Assembly: GCF_002078875.1 (NCBI RefSeq)
Contig: NC_034409.1
Coordinates: 106,373,250-106,437,249, forward strand
DNA length: 64,000 nt
Direction of reading: 5' to 3'
Origin: Numida meleagris
Lineage: Eukaryota > Chordata > Aves > Galliformes > Numididae
Positions 39,741-51,669 of the stretch are shown here, piece after piece; positions within the stretch are counted from its first letter, which is position 1; the number at the start of each line of letters is the position of its first letter. The position numbers and the translations under genes were made by a program. Under the pieces are notes generated by a model. It saw nothing but the letters and a program-made list of their open reading frames with translations, made no database searches and was not told the DNA's origin.

Positions 39741-42700
39741 CCTAATTACCTATCATTACATCACCCAGGAGTGAATATAAGTGTGCGGTATTCCAATAGA
39801 CAGAAAGTAATTGAGGTGGAATTGTAGTGAATAATGGGTCAATTCAAGGGCTAAGGATATTCAGAAATTAAAATTAAAGGCCATATATTCAGTTTCTTCT
39901 CTTGAGATTATTCAAAGAAAAGAGGACTATCATCCATGTATTGTTAATGTAACTAAAAGCATTTGACTTCACAAGATTACTTGAATTGAATTAAAAGATG
40001 TCCTTCCTCTGAAATGGAAAGATACCACTTTTTACCCATCTCCTCTGTCCCCAAAAATTCATCTCAGTGTTGTGTCAGTTTTACAGGTGAATGATTAAAA
40101 CTGATAATTACTGGACTCTTTTATCACTGAAAAGTGCGAAGTGTATATTTTTTTAAAATTCTCTCTTACAGTAGAAAATTTTTGTGTATTCTTTATTTCC
40201 CTCTCTTTTAAAAACTGCTTATTTAAACTCCTCATCTGCTCTGGATGACATTGGTGACATGTACTGTTTGTTGTTTTTTTTCCAGGAAATAATTTGATTA
40301 GTATATTAAGTGGGTGGGCACAAGCAGAAAGTTCTGAAAAAGTTAAGCAAGATATTGTATTATGCACATTATGTAATAAAGGAAATCAGACTTTAAAATA
40401 CTATTTGCATTAAAATTATCTGCTTCAATAACACATTTATCTAATACTTTTTGGCATGTACAGAGAAAAATGGATAGATGTCAAGGATAAATGTTGTTTG
40501 AATATTTCTAGGGAAATGCATCTTTCCACATCTTTAACACACCCATGGACTGTAGATATATGTGTTGTGCTCACCTTAAATGATGATGAGCTCTGAAGTG
40601 GGCTTTTATTATATTGATTTAACTGTATTTCTATATATATAACATGAGATTTTGCTCTCACATTCTTGGTATAATCAATTGTAATCACTACTTTAAATAC
40701 AGAATGTGATATCAGAAAGGTAACTATGGAAATTGAATTTTGCCATATAAGCTTCACAACCAGGCATATGATCAGCAGCCATACTGTTTCCCTGTAGTGC
40801 TCCATAAACAGAGTATGTTTGAACCTAGGCAAAAACTTGGCCTTCATCTGGTAACAGCATCAATTTCCACATTCAATGAAATTTCAGTCTTCCTTTAGAA
40901 CTAATTACAGAAGTGCGAACTGCTGCTGTGATTTTAAGGACATGTATCCTTGACTCTTAGTTTTAATACTGCAATAGAAAACATAAATGATGCTACAGCC
41001 AAACAAAATTACTCATTCAATAACCTTTCAATTATTTCTGTCTAGGTAAAGCCACAGGATTTTTCTGTATACAGAAGTGATTAAGAAGTAAACAGAGGAG
41101 ACCTTTGTATTTTTCTTTCCCATTAATAGTTTCTTTCTTAATTTTATTTCAGATGAATAATTTCTTCAGTGCTATGTGCTATCATATTTTGGAATATGAA
41201 GTAGTTCACTACTTGATATAGATTTTGATACCTAGCTTTAGATTATAAAGCTACATTCATTATTTCATTAACTTTAAGGAATTCATAAGCCCTTAAAGAA
41301 GACTTCTTTAGTAAGAACTTACCCAAGTTCATTTGTCTGATGTGCTTAAGTAGAGTTAATGAAGAAATAAAGCAATTAGATTTCTTCCTTCCTCACAGCC
41401 ATAAAGGTGTGAGCCTCCTCTACCCATTTATAAATGAAAAATTCTGAAATAGCTCATGAATATGACTGAAGAGTTCTACTTTTATTATCACCTTTGTTCC
41501 ATCAACACAGTCTCTGGAGCCCATAAAGAGGGCATTTAAAATTGCTTTAACAGTGAGTTTCTGTTAGGATCTCTCATTTAATGCAGCCCATGTATCTGTG
41601 ACGAAAAATTAGCTGTTGAATTGTTTAGTGTAAGAGCAATAAGTTGGCAAATATGAACTTTTTGCTGGCTGAACTCAAAGGACCTAAAAAAGGCATTTTC
41701 CATCAACGTTATGATTAGCAGACTCAAGCTCTCACAAAGGGAAAACAAAGGAAGAGAAAAATCACAATAGGATATTGAAAATAACATGAATGCCACACTG
41801 CCATATTAAAGGAAGGAAAATGCTTAAATTATCTACTTGTTTGAAACAATCCTGATAAGATGAGAAAATACGAGTTGGTACATTAAGAATATACCACTTA
41901 CTAATGTCATTTCTGTTTGAAAGAATGGACATTACTAGCTAGTAACTTAATTAATTTGTGTATGCTGACATTCCCTAATTTAATTTTTCTCTATGCAAAT
42001 TCAAAAATTCTTTATGACTCGTCTTTATGACAGAGACCAGATGACAAATTCAAACTCTCCTTCCTGGACTTTCAATCTCTGGAAGTTTGTTTGGCTTCCA
42101 AGTATAGATGACTACATTACACTTGAGAGCAATCCTGAAGACTTCTGTCATAAACTCCTGCAGTGGGCTACTGAAGTGAAGAAATAATCTATGACATTTA
42201 CCTAGAATACAGTGTTTCATTTTTACACAGAATATTTGTACTTTACATTTAAATCATGCTGTCAAAATGACTAAAGAATTTTAATCAGCCAAAGCAACCA
42301 CTGATGTATTAATGAAGGAGATCATTAAACACTGTAATTCAGCAAAGATGAACAGTTAGTAGATTTAGTCACTGGACCTAAGGGGTCAGTTTAGCTGGTT
42401 TAGAGAAACCACTTGCTATGCTGTTCAAGAAAAAAAAAAAAAAGTACTTTCACAAAACAAGACAGTGCCTAGTGGTTTGCATTGATCAGGTTTGTCTAAT
42501 GAAAACATCGCATGGAAAGCAGATCATTCAAGCATAATCTTCAAAGCTGCAGCAAAGAAAGTAAAGGAATTTTGATACTAGCTGCAACCATAAATCTTTT
42601 CCCTGCTTTTCCATCGCTGCATTTGCTGCATCTCACCACCTCCAAGCATCAGAAAGCAGACTGATACTTCCTGTGTTCAAGGCTCATGGACTGCTCATTG

Positions 42701-43087
42701 GATGCATAACTACATAACGATCTTCAACATTCTTGGCAAGTATAAAATGAAAACACATTTATGCTTAATGTACTAATATATTAAGGGGCGTTATTAGATA
42801 TTTAAAGACTTTATCTCAATTTTAATTTCTGATACATTCATTAACAGGAATTTTAACATCATGTTTTATGCACCCACTGCTATCACCGAATTCTCTGTTC
42901 TTGCAGCACCTGCACAGTTATAATACATTTATGAGATCTTTCTTTTCGGTTACCAACTAAGACATTTTTCACTGCTTTTTCTTTCATAATTTTTTCATTT
43001 TCATTTTCAGAAACTCTATAGAAGTGAAAAACAAAGTGCACATAGTTATTTAACCACTCTTTAGAAGACAGTCATGATGAGTAAAGC

Positions 43088-43122
43088 CTTAATTAATCCT
43101 GCATCATGCAGGATTAATTAAG
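43088..43122. repeat. Perfect 35-bp palindrome, 17-bp arms
   Basis: CTTAATTAATCCTGCAT, one central C at 43105, then the exact reverse complement of the arm. Each arm holds TTAATTAA and TAATCC, so the full site presents two mirrored TAATTA-type and two TAATCC/GGATTA-type homeodomain cores. The pairing breaks immediately outside (C at 43087, A at 43123). It could extrude as a cruciform, or fold as a hairpin in the transcript. It is not tied to any repeat family I recognise. Confidence 0.9.
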
Positions 43123-45456
43123 AATGACAGGGAAGATGTTTTCCTGATTTCCATGGGTGGCTTTCATGACAGAATCCCATTCTTTCCTTTTTGTTAATAG
43201 CATGCCTAGCAAACCAGGAGTACGACAATAAATAAGGTAATAATGATGTATGAGTTTTTGAGAAACCTTTCTAGCTTGCCCTTCTAGCTTGTAAATTTTT
43301 TATAAACTTCCAGAGGAATTGCAGGCTGGAATCCAGTGCAGCTCAAAATTATGAGAATGAAAGCTCTATTTCCACTCACCTGCAGTTCCTACTTGTACTC
43401 CCTGGATGCAGTAAAGAGAGAAGCTTCTCCCACTGTCTATTTCATCAACTTTTAGAAGATATTGCACTTCTTGTTTGCAAAGCAGCTCACATGACCTCGC
43501 TGTTCTCTGGAGCTCACCATTAACAGCTGTTTAGTAGTACACCGCATCACACACAGCAAAGGTATTTCTAATCTTTACATTAAGATTTCAGTCTTTCAGC
43601 TCCACTGGATGCATTTTCTCCTGTACAAATGTGTCTGAAAATGGCCAATATGTTGTTGGAGAGGAGAAGTATTGGAAGACCCATGCCCAGAACATGTAGC
43701 TAAGGCTTATTTCTAGCTCCTCACCAAGAAACTCATGACAGAGAGAACTGAGATTGCTCTGTGAGCTTCTTAATCCACGGTGGCAGATCTGCTCAGCAGC
43801 TTTCTACCCTCACTTTATTTCTCTCACTGTGTCCCATCTAATACATGATGCTCTGCAAGGAAGATCTCTGGAAGCTAGTCACCTGCTTCTGATAGTTAAG
43901 GCAGGAAAAATCCAGCCTTGCTGCCTAGGTATTTTTAGGACTTCTTATGATTACTTAGTTCTTTTTAGACAACACAAAATAACAGGAACAGTTAGCAGGA
44001 ACAGGAGCAGTGAGGATAAACCATATGTTGTCCACAAATTTTAACAGACCAGAAAAAATATGAATGCTAAACAATGCATGATCAGAGATAAAATACTGGG
44101 AGGGGGGAGAGAATAAAGTATTTATTTGGCTGTATGGATTCTGCAAAAATGTATGTACTAATGGTTAAAATGTAGCAACAAGCTGTTGGCCTGCGTTTTT
44201 ACATTCATTTTAGAGATGGATTGGATTTAGATGATACTTCTAGGTCTTTATATGTACTCTACAATGATATGGACGCCCACATATATTGAAAACATGTTAG
44301 TCTTCATCATTTTTGAGTCTACTTTTAAAAAGAAAACAATGACAGGAACTTTGTGGGGAACAGTCATATTCCCTTTGTTTTCTTCATCTAAATTCCACAA
44401 GAGGAATTTAAATCCCATTTCTTCTTCCTTTACTGAGAGAAAAAGTGCTCAATGGATTTAGAAAAATCTTATATTTCCCTTATACTGTACCCAAGAACAA
44501 AAGGATGAGGAGGGATCAGAAAGCTTGGAGGAGAAATAGGGAAGCAAATCAAAACGTGCATAGGTTCGGTTGGATGGAAGCTAGTATGATCACATTTAGA
44601 CCTCTGATGTCTATATTCTGACCTCTGTTTAATGAGAGAGCTGAAGCAGTTCAGTACTGAGGGAAAGAGGTCAGTCCAGCATTCTGGCAGAAAATTCAGG
44701 TCAAATGTCATATTATATTTCCCTCTTCCCCTCTGAGTGGGAATTATTATCCCAGATGCATAAGTAAAACTGATTAAGCCATTACCATTTAAATTGACAG
44801 AGAGAGAAGGGCTTAAAGAAGGTTGCTGCAGAGCACTAGCTGGGGTAGAACGATAAGCAAGAGGGGGAAAATTGAGTAGCCTTGTAACCTCCAGGACTAC
44901 TACTCCAGAAGGTTTTTCCTGGGGAAGACATGGTGAAAAGCTACCTTCCATCACAACCATGGGTTTTTAAGGGTGCTCTTGAGGCACACACACCAAACAG
45001 CTGTCATCTCACCACTGGTAAAGAGGTGCAATTAAGGAAGTGACACTCAGAGAGAATAGAGATGTCAGTGTCAATATTGAGAAAAGAGTAAAAGAATAAA
45101 AATTCTCACTTGGACAAATGATTCTTTCCTACCACTTCAAGTAGTGAGTATGGCTGCAGGTCACATGCTATCTCAGCTGTTATTAGATGGACATTTCTGT
45201 GTAGGGCAGATACAACCAGTGCATTGGCTGTTATGATGGAAGGTTGTAAATTTTCCCTTTTCCGGGAAAAGAGATGGGAAAATTCTTCTGCGATTTGAAT
45301 GATATATAGGGTTAAAAGCCAACAGAAGAGTGTAGGTCAAGAATAATCAAATACATGTCATTAATTAAACTACTTCATTTAAGAATTACTGGATAGATGG
45401 AGAAAGCAACAGACATCTGAATTTAATAATGCTTTAAAAAGGTTAAAAACAGTAAA

Positions 45457-45472
45457 ATATATATATATATAT
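45457..45472. repeat. (AT)8 microsatellite
   Basis: Sixteen bases of alternating A and T in AT-rich intron. Confidence 0.85.
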
Positions 45473-46599
45473 TCCAGTAATATTTGTATCAAAACTAATG
45501 AAAAAGCAATGTATCTACTTGCAGCTGAATTTTGGGAATATTAACATAAGAAAAAGTAAACATAAAAATTATGCAAGTGGAAAACTAAGTCCATTAAGGA
45601 CTGTCCTAAGACAACAGGAACACATGACTTTGAAAGACCTGCTTAATGTTTTGTGCTTCAAATGAGTTTCTGAGGGGAAAAAAAAAGCCAGAAAAAAATG
45701 GCATCAAAGGGCCCTATGTGATTTTAAGACATATAATGGTAAACTTATTAGATGTAGTGACCTTCAGCAGGCAGAAATAACCAGGGGCACTTGCAGTATT
45801 ACAGTGTATGCCTTTTTACCTTGAGGAGTCTAATGGGTTGGTAGCAAGGAGATGGTGGAGGAAAAGAGAAATAGCTTTACTTTATTAAAAAGTGAAATAT
45901 TAGAAACACTATGTAAAGCTTTCAGAAAGAAGCAGGTTTTTTATGTTCCCATACTAAGTTTTGCACACTCAGTTTTAAAATATATCAAAAGTTATAAGCT
46001 CGAGGGAACTTGGCTGAAGTATGACTTGAAAGGCATAAGATGTTGGAAGTATTTCTCTAAAAGGTCTTCTTCACATAAAATATTTACTTACTGAAGTTAT
46101 ATATTCACAGTTATCTCAAGGAAAAATGTGAAATGAGCAAGAGCAAATGGATCATGCGATTTGAGTAATAAACACAAATAAGAAAAAGAACGTAAACATA
46201 AATGCTTTGCTTTTATACTGAGGTAATGTTATATGAAAAGCAGTTCTAAATTAAAAATGAGGATAATCAGCCTAGAAAAATAACCACGATTAATTTGATA
46301 TCCTTGGAAATACTTGATCCCAAGGAGTGGGCTTGCTCCTCAAAGTTGTTTGGAAAGTCAGTCCTGTGGTTACCCCATTCACCCTGTGCACTTCAGGGTT
46401 ATTGATTAATTTCAAGACTCACTACTTTTAGATAGGAAAGTCTTTTTAAGTTTCTGTGCTTCACCCCTCTGTGTGCTCTCTGTTATGATAAGAAGGATTA
46501 CCATATTTTCCTCTGTTTTATACTTTCCATCAAACAGATGTCATTACCAAATACTGATGAAATCCGCTTAATTGGTGCCCTTCAAACTAATTATGTCTA

Positions 46600-46995
<396 letters not shown>

Positions 46996-47744
46996 TCAAG
47001 AGCCATAGGGCATTGTTTAACTAAAAAAAAAAAAATACATCTTTTGCAGATACCTTTCTGAAATAGGCTTTTTCTTGGCTACCAAATGCATTAAGCAGAA
47101 ATAAGAAGCAGTGAGATCCTGTCTTCTAGAGACATGAGATCACCATTGGCAGAATCCTGCAAGAGCAATCAGCCCTTCCTCAAAAAATTCCACTGACAGG
47201 TCATGCATGACTCTACAGATCTTTCACAGTGGGGTTGCCTAAGTAGCTCAGGAAGAGCTCACCAGTTTTCGCAGTCTGGAGCAAGGGCTTTGCTTAGGGT
47301 CACAGAATAGATCTAAAAGAAGTTCCAGTTTGCCTATGAAACATGATGATAGAGTGTGTAAGATTCTACAAGTCTTCCTGCAACTTACTTCTTTCTGTTT
47401 CAATAACAATAAGACTGTGTGAAGTTATTCAGTGGAAGGTACAAGTAGTATTTATAGGACAGTAAACTTCAGTTAAAACTGATTTCTAAATGGAGGGAAA
47501 GTATAAGGTATAAGCTTTCAAGTTGGCATTTAGTACTGCTAAGTGTATTTTGCTTTACAATATTTTTTTTTCTTCATTATTCTGTGGCTGAAACAAACAA
47601 AATAACATAAAACAGGCACTTGTTTTTTCCATCATAGGGAATAATTTCTCTTTAAAGAAAATATTTTTTTATTCTCAGATTATCACTTTTAATAAAAACA
47701 AAGAAAGCAGCAAGTTGGATTCAATAAACAAAGCAGGAAGTAAT

Positions 47745-47880
47745 GGAGATGCTCCCGCTTTCTCCCCGCTGTTTGAAATATTTGCCAAAAATCAGGCAGA
47801 TTGGGAATCAAATACACACCCGGTCTCAGGAGTCTGAACCTTCTCCCAGTCTCAGGGGAACACTCTAACAACCAGGGCAT
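47745..47880 (-). mobile_element. tRNA-like SINE relic (tentative)
   Basis: Read on the minus strand, GCCCTGGTTGTTAGAGTG resembles the 5' part of a tRNA with a Pol III A box, and about 55 nt further on TGTATTTGATTCCC resembles a decayed B box and T-arm. The order and strand fit the head of a tRNA-derived SINE of the kind scattered in reptile and bird genomes. The family was not identified and the body is too diverged to delimit. A decayed tRNA pseudogene is the alternative. Confidence 0.4.
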
Positions 47881-48799
47881 TGATCTGACAGTTTTCCATC
47901 AGTCCCTCCTGAGGGAACTATAGAACCAACTTTGCAGTCAATACTCAAATACTCATTTATCAAAAGAGAAGGCTCTTAGAGGTTACGTATCTTAGAAATG
48001 GGAGTGCATTTCCAGTTCTTGACAGAGGGATTACTTATATATAGTCTACAGTACGCTTGAACATCTTTAATAGGTAAGTTCAAGGGACATCCACAAAGGA
48101 ACATTTATACTGCTGTATATTAGCTAGCTTCACAAGAAAATTGAGCTGGTGGCTTTATCTACTTGTGCTTCTTTTGTCCTACCACCCTAGTTTAGCAAAA
48201 CTAAAGCTGTGTTCTTCCAGAAACTAAAGTAGAGAAGAAAAGCTCTCCAAAATGGTTGCAATATATGCCAACCCATTTACTTTCTTAGCACCATTTTTAC
48301 TCCTCTGCCAGTGTCCTACTTCTGGATGGCAGGGTCAGATATTTGTAACCATTATTATGTTAGCTTGATGTAGTTATTTTTAGCATCGCACATGTTGGCT
48401 TCTCTTCCATTCATGAAGTGATACCAAGCCCTCTGAAGAGCAAAGGCATTGTTCAATGGTGTACACTGGTGTACTGAGCGAGACACTGCAAGAGGGAGAT
48501 ACAACGCAGTTATTAACACTGCTGTTTCCAGAATAGGCGCAATGCCATTTGAAGAGAAGTTACAGCTGCGCACGTCTGTCACAGAGAGGTTAAATCAGGC
48601 TTCAGATACACAAATGCAGAGTGTAACAGCTCCCTCTTATAGGTTTTCTGTCACTTACTCTTTTCTCTCTTGGGACCTAGTGTTACACAGAGTGACAAAA
48701 TATCTGCCTGCCTCTTCTAATTGCCTTAGTTCTCCTAACACATTCACATGACAGATCACTGATTATACCATTTTGCACACCACAGTAGCGCAAAGGGCA

Positions 48800-49255
48800 T
48801 AAAACTATTAGAGAGTGTCCAAAGGAAAGCTACAAAGATGGGGAAGAGTCTGAGGACAAGGTGAGTGAGAAGTGACTGAGGCCCCTCGGTGTGTCCAGCC
48901 CAGAGCAGGGGAGCTGAGGGGAGGCCTCATGGCGGCTGCAGCTCCTCACAGGGAGCGGAGGGGCAGCGCTGAGCTCTGCTCTCTGTGGCAGCAACAGGGC
49001 CCAAGGGAACGGCATGGAGCTGTGTCAGGGGAGGGGCAGCTGGGGGTTAGGGAAAGGGTCTGCACCAGAGGGCGGTGGGCATGGAACAGGCTGCCCAGGG
49101 CAGTGGGCACAGCCGTGAGTGCTGGAGTTCAAGGAGCATTTGGGTAATGCTCTCAGACACAGGGTTTGATTTTGGGAGCGGCTGTGTGGAGCCAGGAGAT
49201 GGATTCAGTAATTCTTGTGGGTCCTTTCCAACTCATGATATTCAGTGATTTTGGA
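48800..49255 (+). mobile_element. CR1 retroposon, 3' fragment, GC-rich subfamily
   Basis: The plus strand runs from GAGAGTGTCCAAAGGAAAGC through GGGCATGGAACAGGCTGCCC and GTTCAAGGAGCATTTGGGTA to GTGGGTCCTTTCCAACTCAT. These are the usual terminal CR1 landmarks (a WNRLPRAVGT-like stretch near 49090). It is clearly more GC-rich than its surroundings. The final ATTCTATG units are decayed. It is antisense to DSCAM. The 91-codon frame across it is a remnant without a start of its own. Confidence 0.8.
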
Positions 49256-51119
49256 TTCCTTGTGCATCAACAGAAAACAGAAACTTATTGCATTCAGTAT
49301 ATATTGACACAGTTTACAACCTAAGTATGAAAGAGAAATTTTTAGTACCGGACGGTCAGGAGGTTTTGACACATTTTCCCTTGATAAGTGCAGCTATCTG
49401 CTAAGTGCCCAATGGGCCCCCTGAACTGTCAGTATTAGCCAGCACATTTCTGCTGCACATTTCTTTAAATTCTTTTCTCTAGGCATCATTATCAAAAGAT
49501 GAGCTAAAATTCAGAACAGAAAAGCAAATTGCCTCAGTATTTTCTGCTGAGCATGTAACAGTTTTGAACTTATCTTTCATAGACAAAAATATACCAGGAG
49601 TAAGATAACATACTTCCCAAGGATTGTTCAGTGCATCCTGACCCTCCAAATCCCCAGTGAAGAAAACCATGAGCAAGACCACTAAGCCGCATTGAAGTAT
49701 TTTTTCTCCACAAAATATTGATTGGCAAAGCTGCATTTACTGACTCTAAAATTCAAGCAACAGCCTGCAGAGCATTTCAGAAATTGGCTAAAATATTTAT
49801 ATGATGCACATTTTCCCTCTGCCCATGTTTTTAAGATACTGAGGACACCAACATTTATTCCTGCCTCATAAGATATAACGTATATTCAACCTGCAGCAGC
49901 TTGCACTCCTGACAAGGAGGTTATTTTGAAAAGCAGTGTGTAATTTAAAATCAGTACTTTAAAAAAGTAAATAGCCAAGGGATAACTTCAAAGTATGGAA
50001 GAATGCTTTTCATCTACAATATTTACCATTTGGGGTTGATAAAGGCAGTTTCTAGCTATGTTAGGTCTTCCTGCTAATTTGAAGAAGGGAAAAATCACCA
50101 AAAATCACACATTAAAAGCTTAGAAAGAGAACAAAACACAGCTGAAGTCATCTAAATCAAAAGTTGCCATATATATTTCTGAAGTAAAAAGCTGACATAC
50201 ACCTCTAATAAACAGAAAATATCCAGCTTTATTAACCAGCATATTTTGAGAATTTTTGGTAAAATAAAGCTGTATCATTGACAAACAGCACAAAAAAAGT
50301 AAAATGGATGTATACTACTTCAAATGTTAGAGAAAGGCTATTGTAGGACAGATACATTAAAATGCATTTTAAATACTTCAAGGTGTATCATAGTATTTTC
50401 CCTTTCTACATGTAGCTTTTGTTTCACCGTATTTCAGACTTTCTATTTGGTTTTATTTGTTAAATTATTTTATTTCATATAACATGTTACATATTACCTG
50501 TATAGAGAGAGGGTTGTACATGCAAGTGTGTTTTGTATTTGGAAGGGATGTTTCTTCCTTTACTCACAGCAGTCAAAAGAGTGAAAATCTGTGCTCAATG
50601 CAATGAAGTGCAATAGCTTGGGAATGCTTTACTGATAAGTGCTTGAATTAAGTGTCTATTTGAAAAGAGGATTATGGGGCAGCCTCATTACTGTTAATGC
50701 ATAAGATTTAAATGATGTTTTTGTGCCCTAGCAACATCTCCTGTACCTCTGGGAGATCACTGTAAAAGAAGGCTTCCATGATGCTTCCATTCTTCATTAG
50801 CAGACGGACATCCTTAATTTCTTGCCCTCTGCTTTGTGGGAGTTATGTTGGAAGAAACTGCTCAGATGATTCACTAAAACAGAACATCCTGTAGATGCCT
50901 TGTCTCCTGCAGCAGTCTTGTGCACACACCACTGTTCTCCTGTGGCTCTCCACAGTAAAATAAAAGTCATTCTCTCGTTTATCACTAGAAACTGCTCTCT
51001 AATGGATTTTCATGCAATAACACTGTTGGAGGAGCTGTGCCCACACTGTGACATAACTTTAGCAATTAATACACACAACACCAGTACGTTGGCTGATGCA
51101 AGGTAATAGCTACAAACTA

Positions 51120-51669
51120 CGTAGGTCACTCTGAAAGTAACACCTCTGATGTATTTCCATGGAAACTACAACACATACAACGAGCACAATAACACTCTTT
51201 GATAGAGTAAATTCTCAGCTACAAAGCACTATTTGTTGGCATAGTCACCACCATTAGCTGTACATTTTCACCAGTGATGAACAAGAGCCTGCATGCCGCA
51301 CTCGTAACAATCTGTATCAGCAGAAGAGACCTACTGTCGCTGTCACCACTGCTGAAATGCATCACGCACCACCTCACTATGCTCACATCCACTGTTTAGT
51401 CTCCGTAAACGTTCAGCAAGTGTTGACGAATGTCAGTGGGTGCCATTTTTTCTGCATGCTTAATGACACACCTTTGCTTCATACACGATATTCAGTTCAG
51501 ATGCCATTGTGTCAGCCTGCCTTTCTGCTGCCATCTCTCACATGGCAACAAAATGTAATGGAATATTGGTGGGAAGGTTCAGCCTCCAATGCCACACCAC
51601 CAACATTTGCCTCTGCCATTGTGGGCCAACATCATAAAATAGGAAGCATTACTTTCAGAGCAGCCCTCA
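51120..51669 (-). mobile_element. Internally deleted mariner (Galluhop/Mariner1_GG type)
   Basis: A 550-bp element flanked by TA at 51118-51119 and 51670-51671. The left end reads CGTAGGTCACTCTGAAAGTA. The right end, reverse complemented, reads TGAGGGCTGCTCTGAAAGTA, giving imperfect terminal inverted repeats that share CTCTGAAAGTAA. The minus strand keeps the start of the transposase helix-turn-helix region (KMAPTDIR-like near 51450) joined to a short C-terminal piece (GMQALVHHW near 51290), with stops and no DDD catalytic core. Autonomous copies of the family are, from memory, about 1.2 kb, so over half is missing. Confidence 0.85.

Noticed and set aside
40437..40847. 136-codon minus-strand frame
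   Set aside because: AT-rich, hydrophobic and low-complexity translation without recognisable domain or splice signals.
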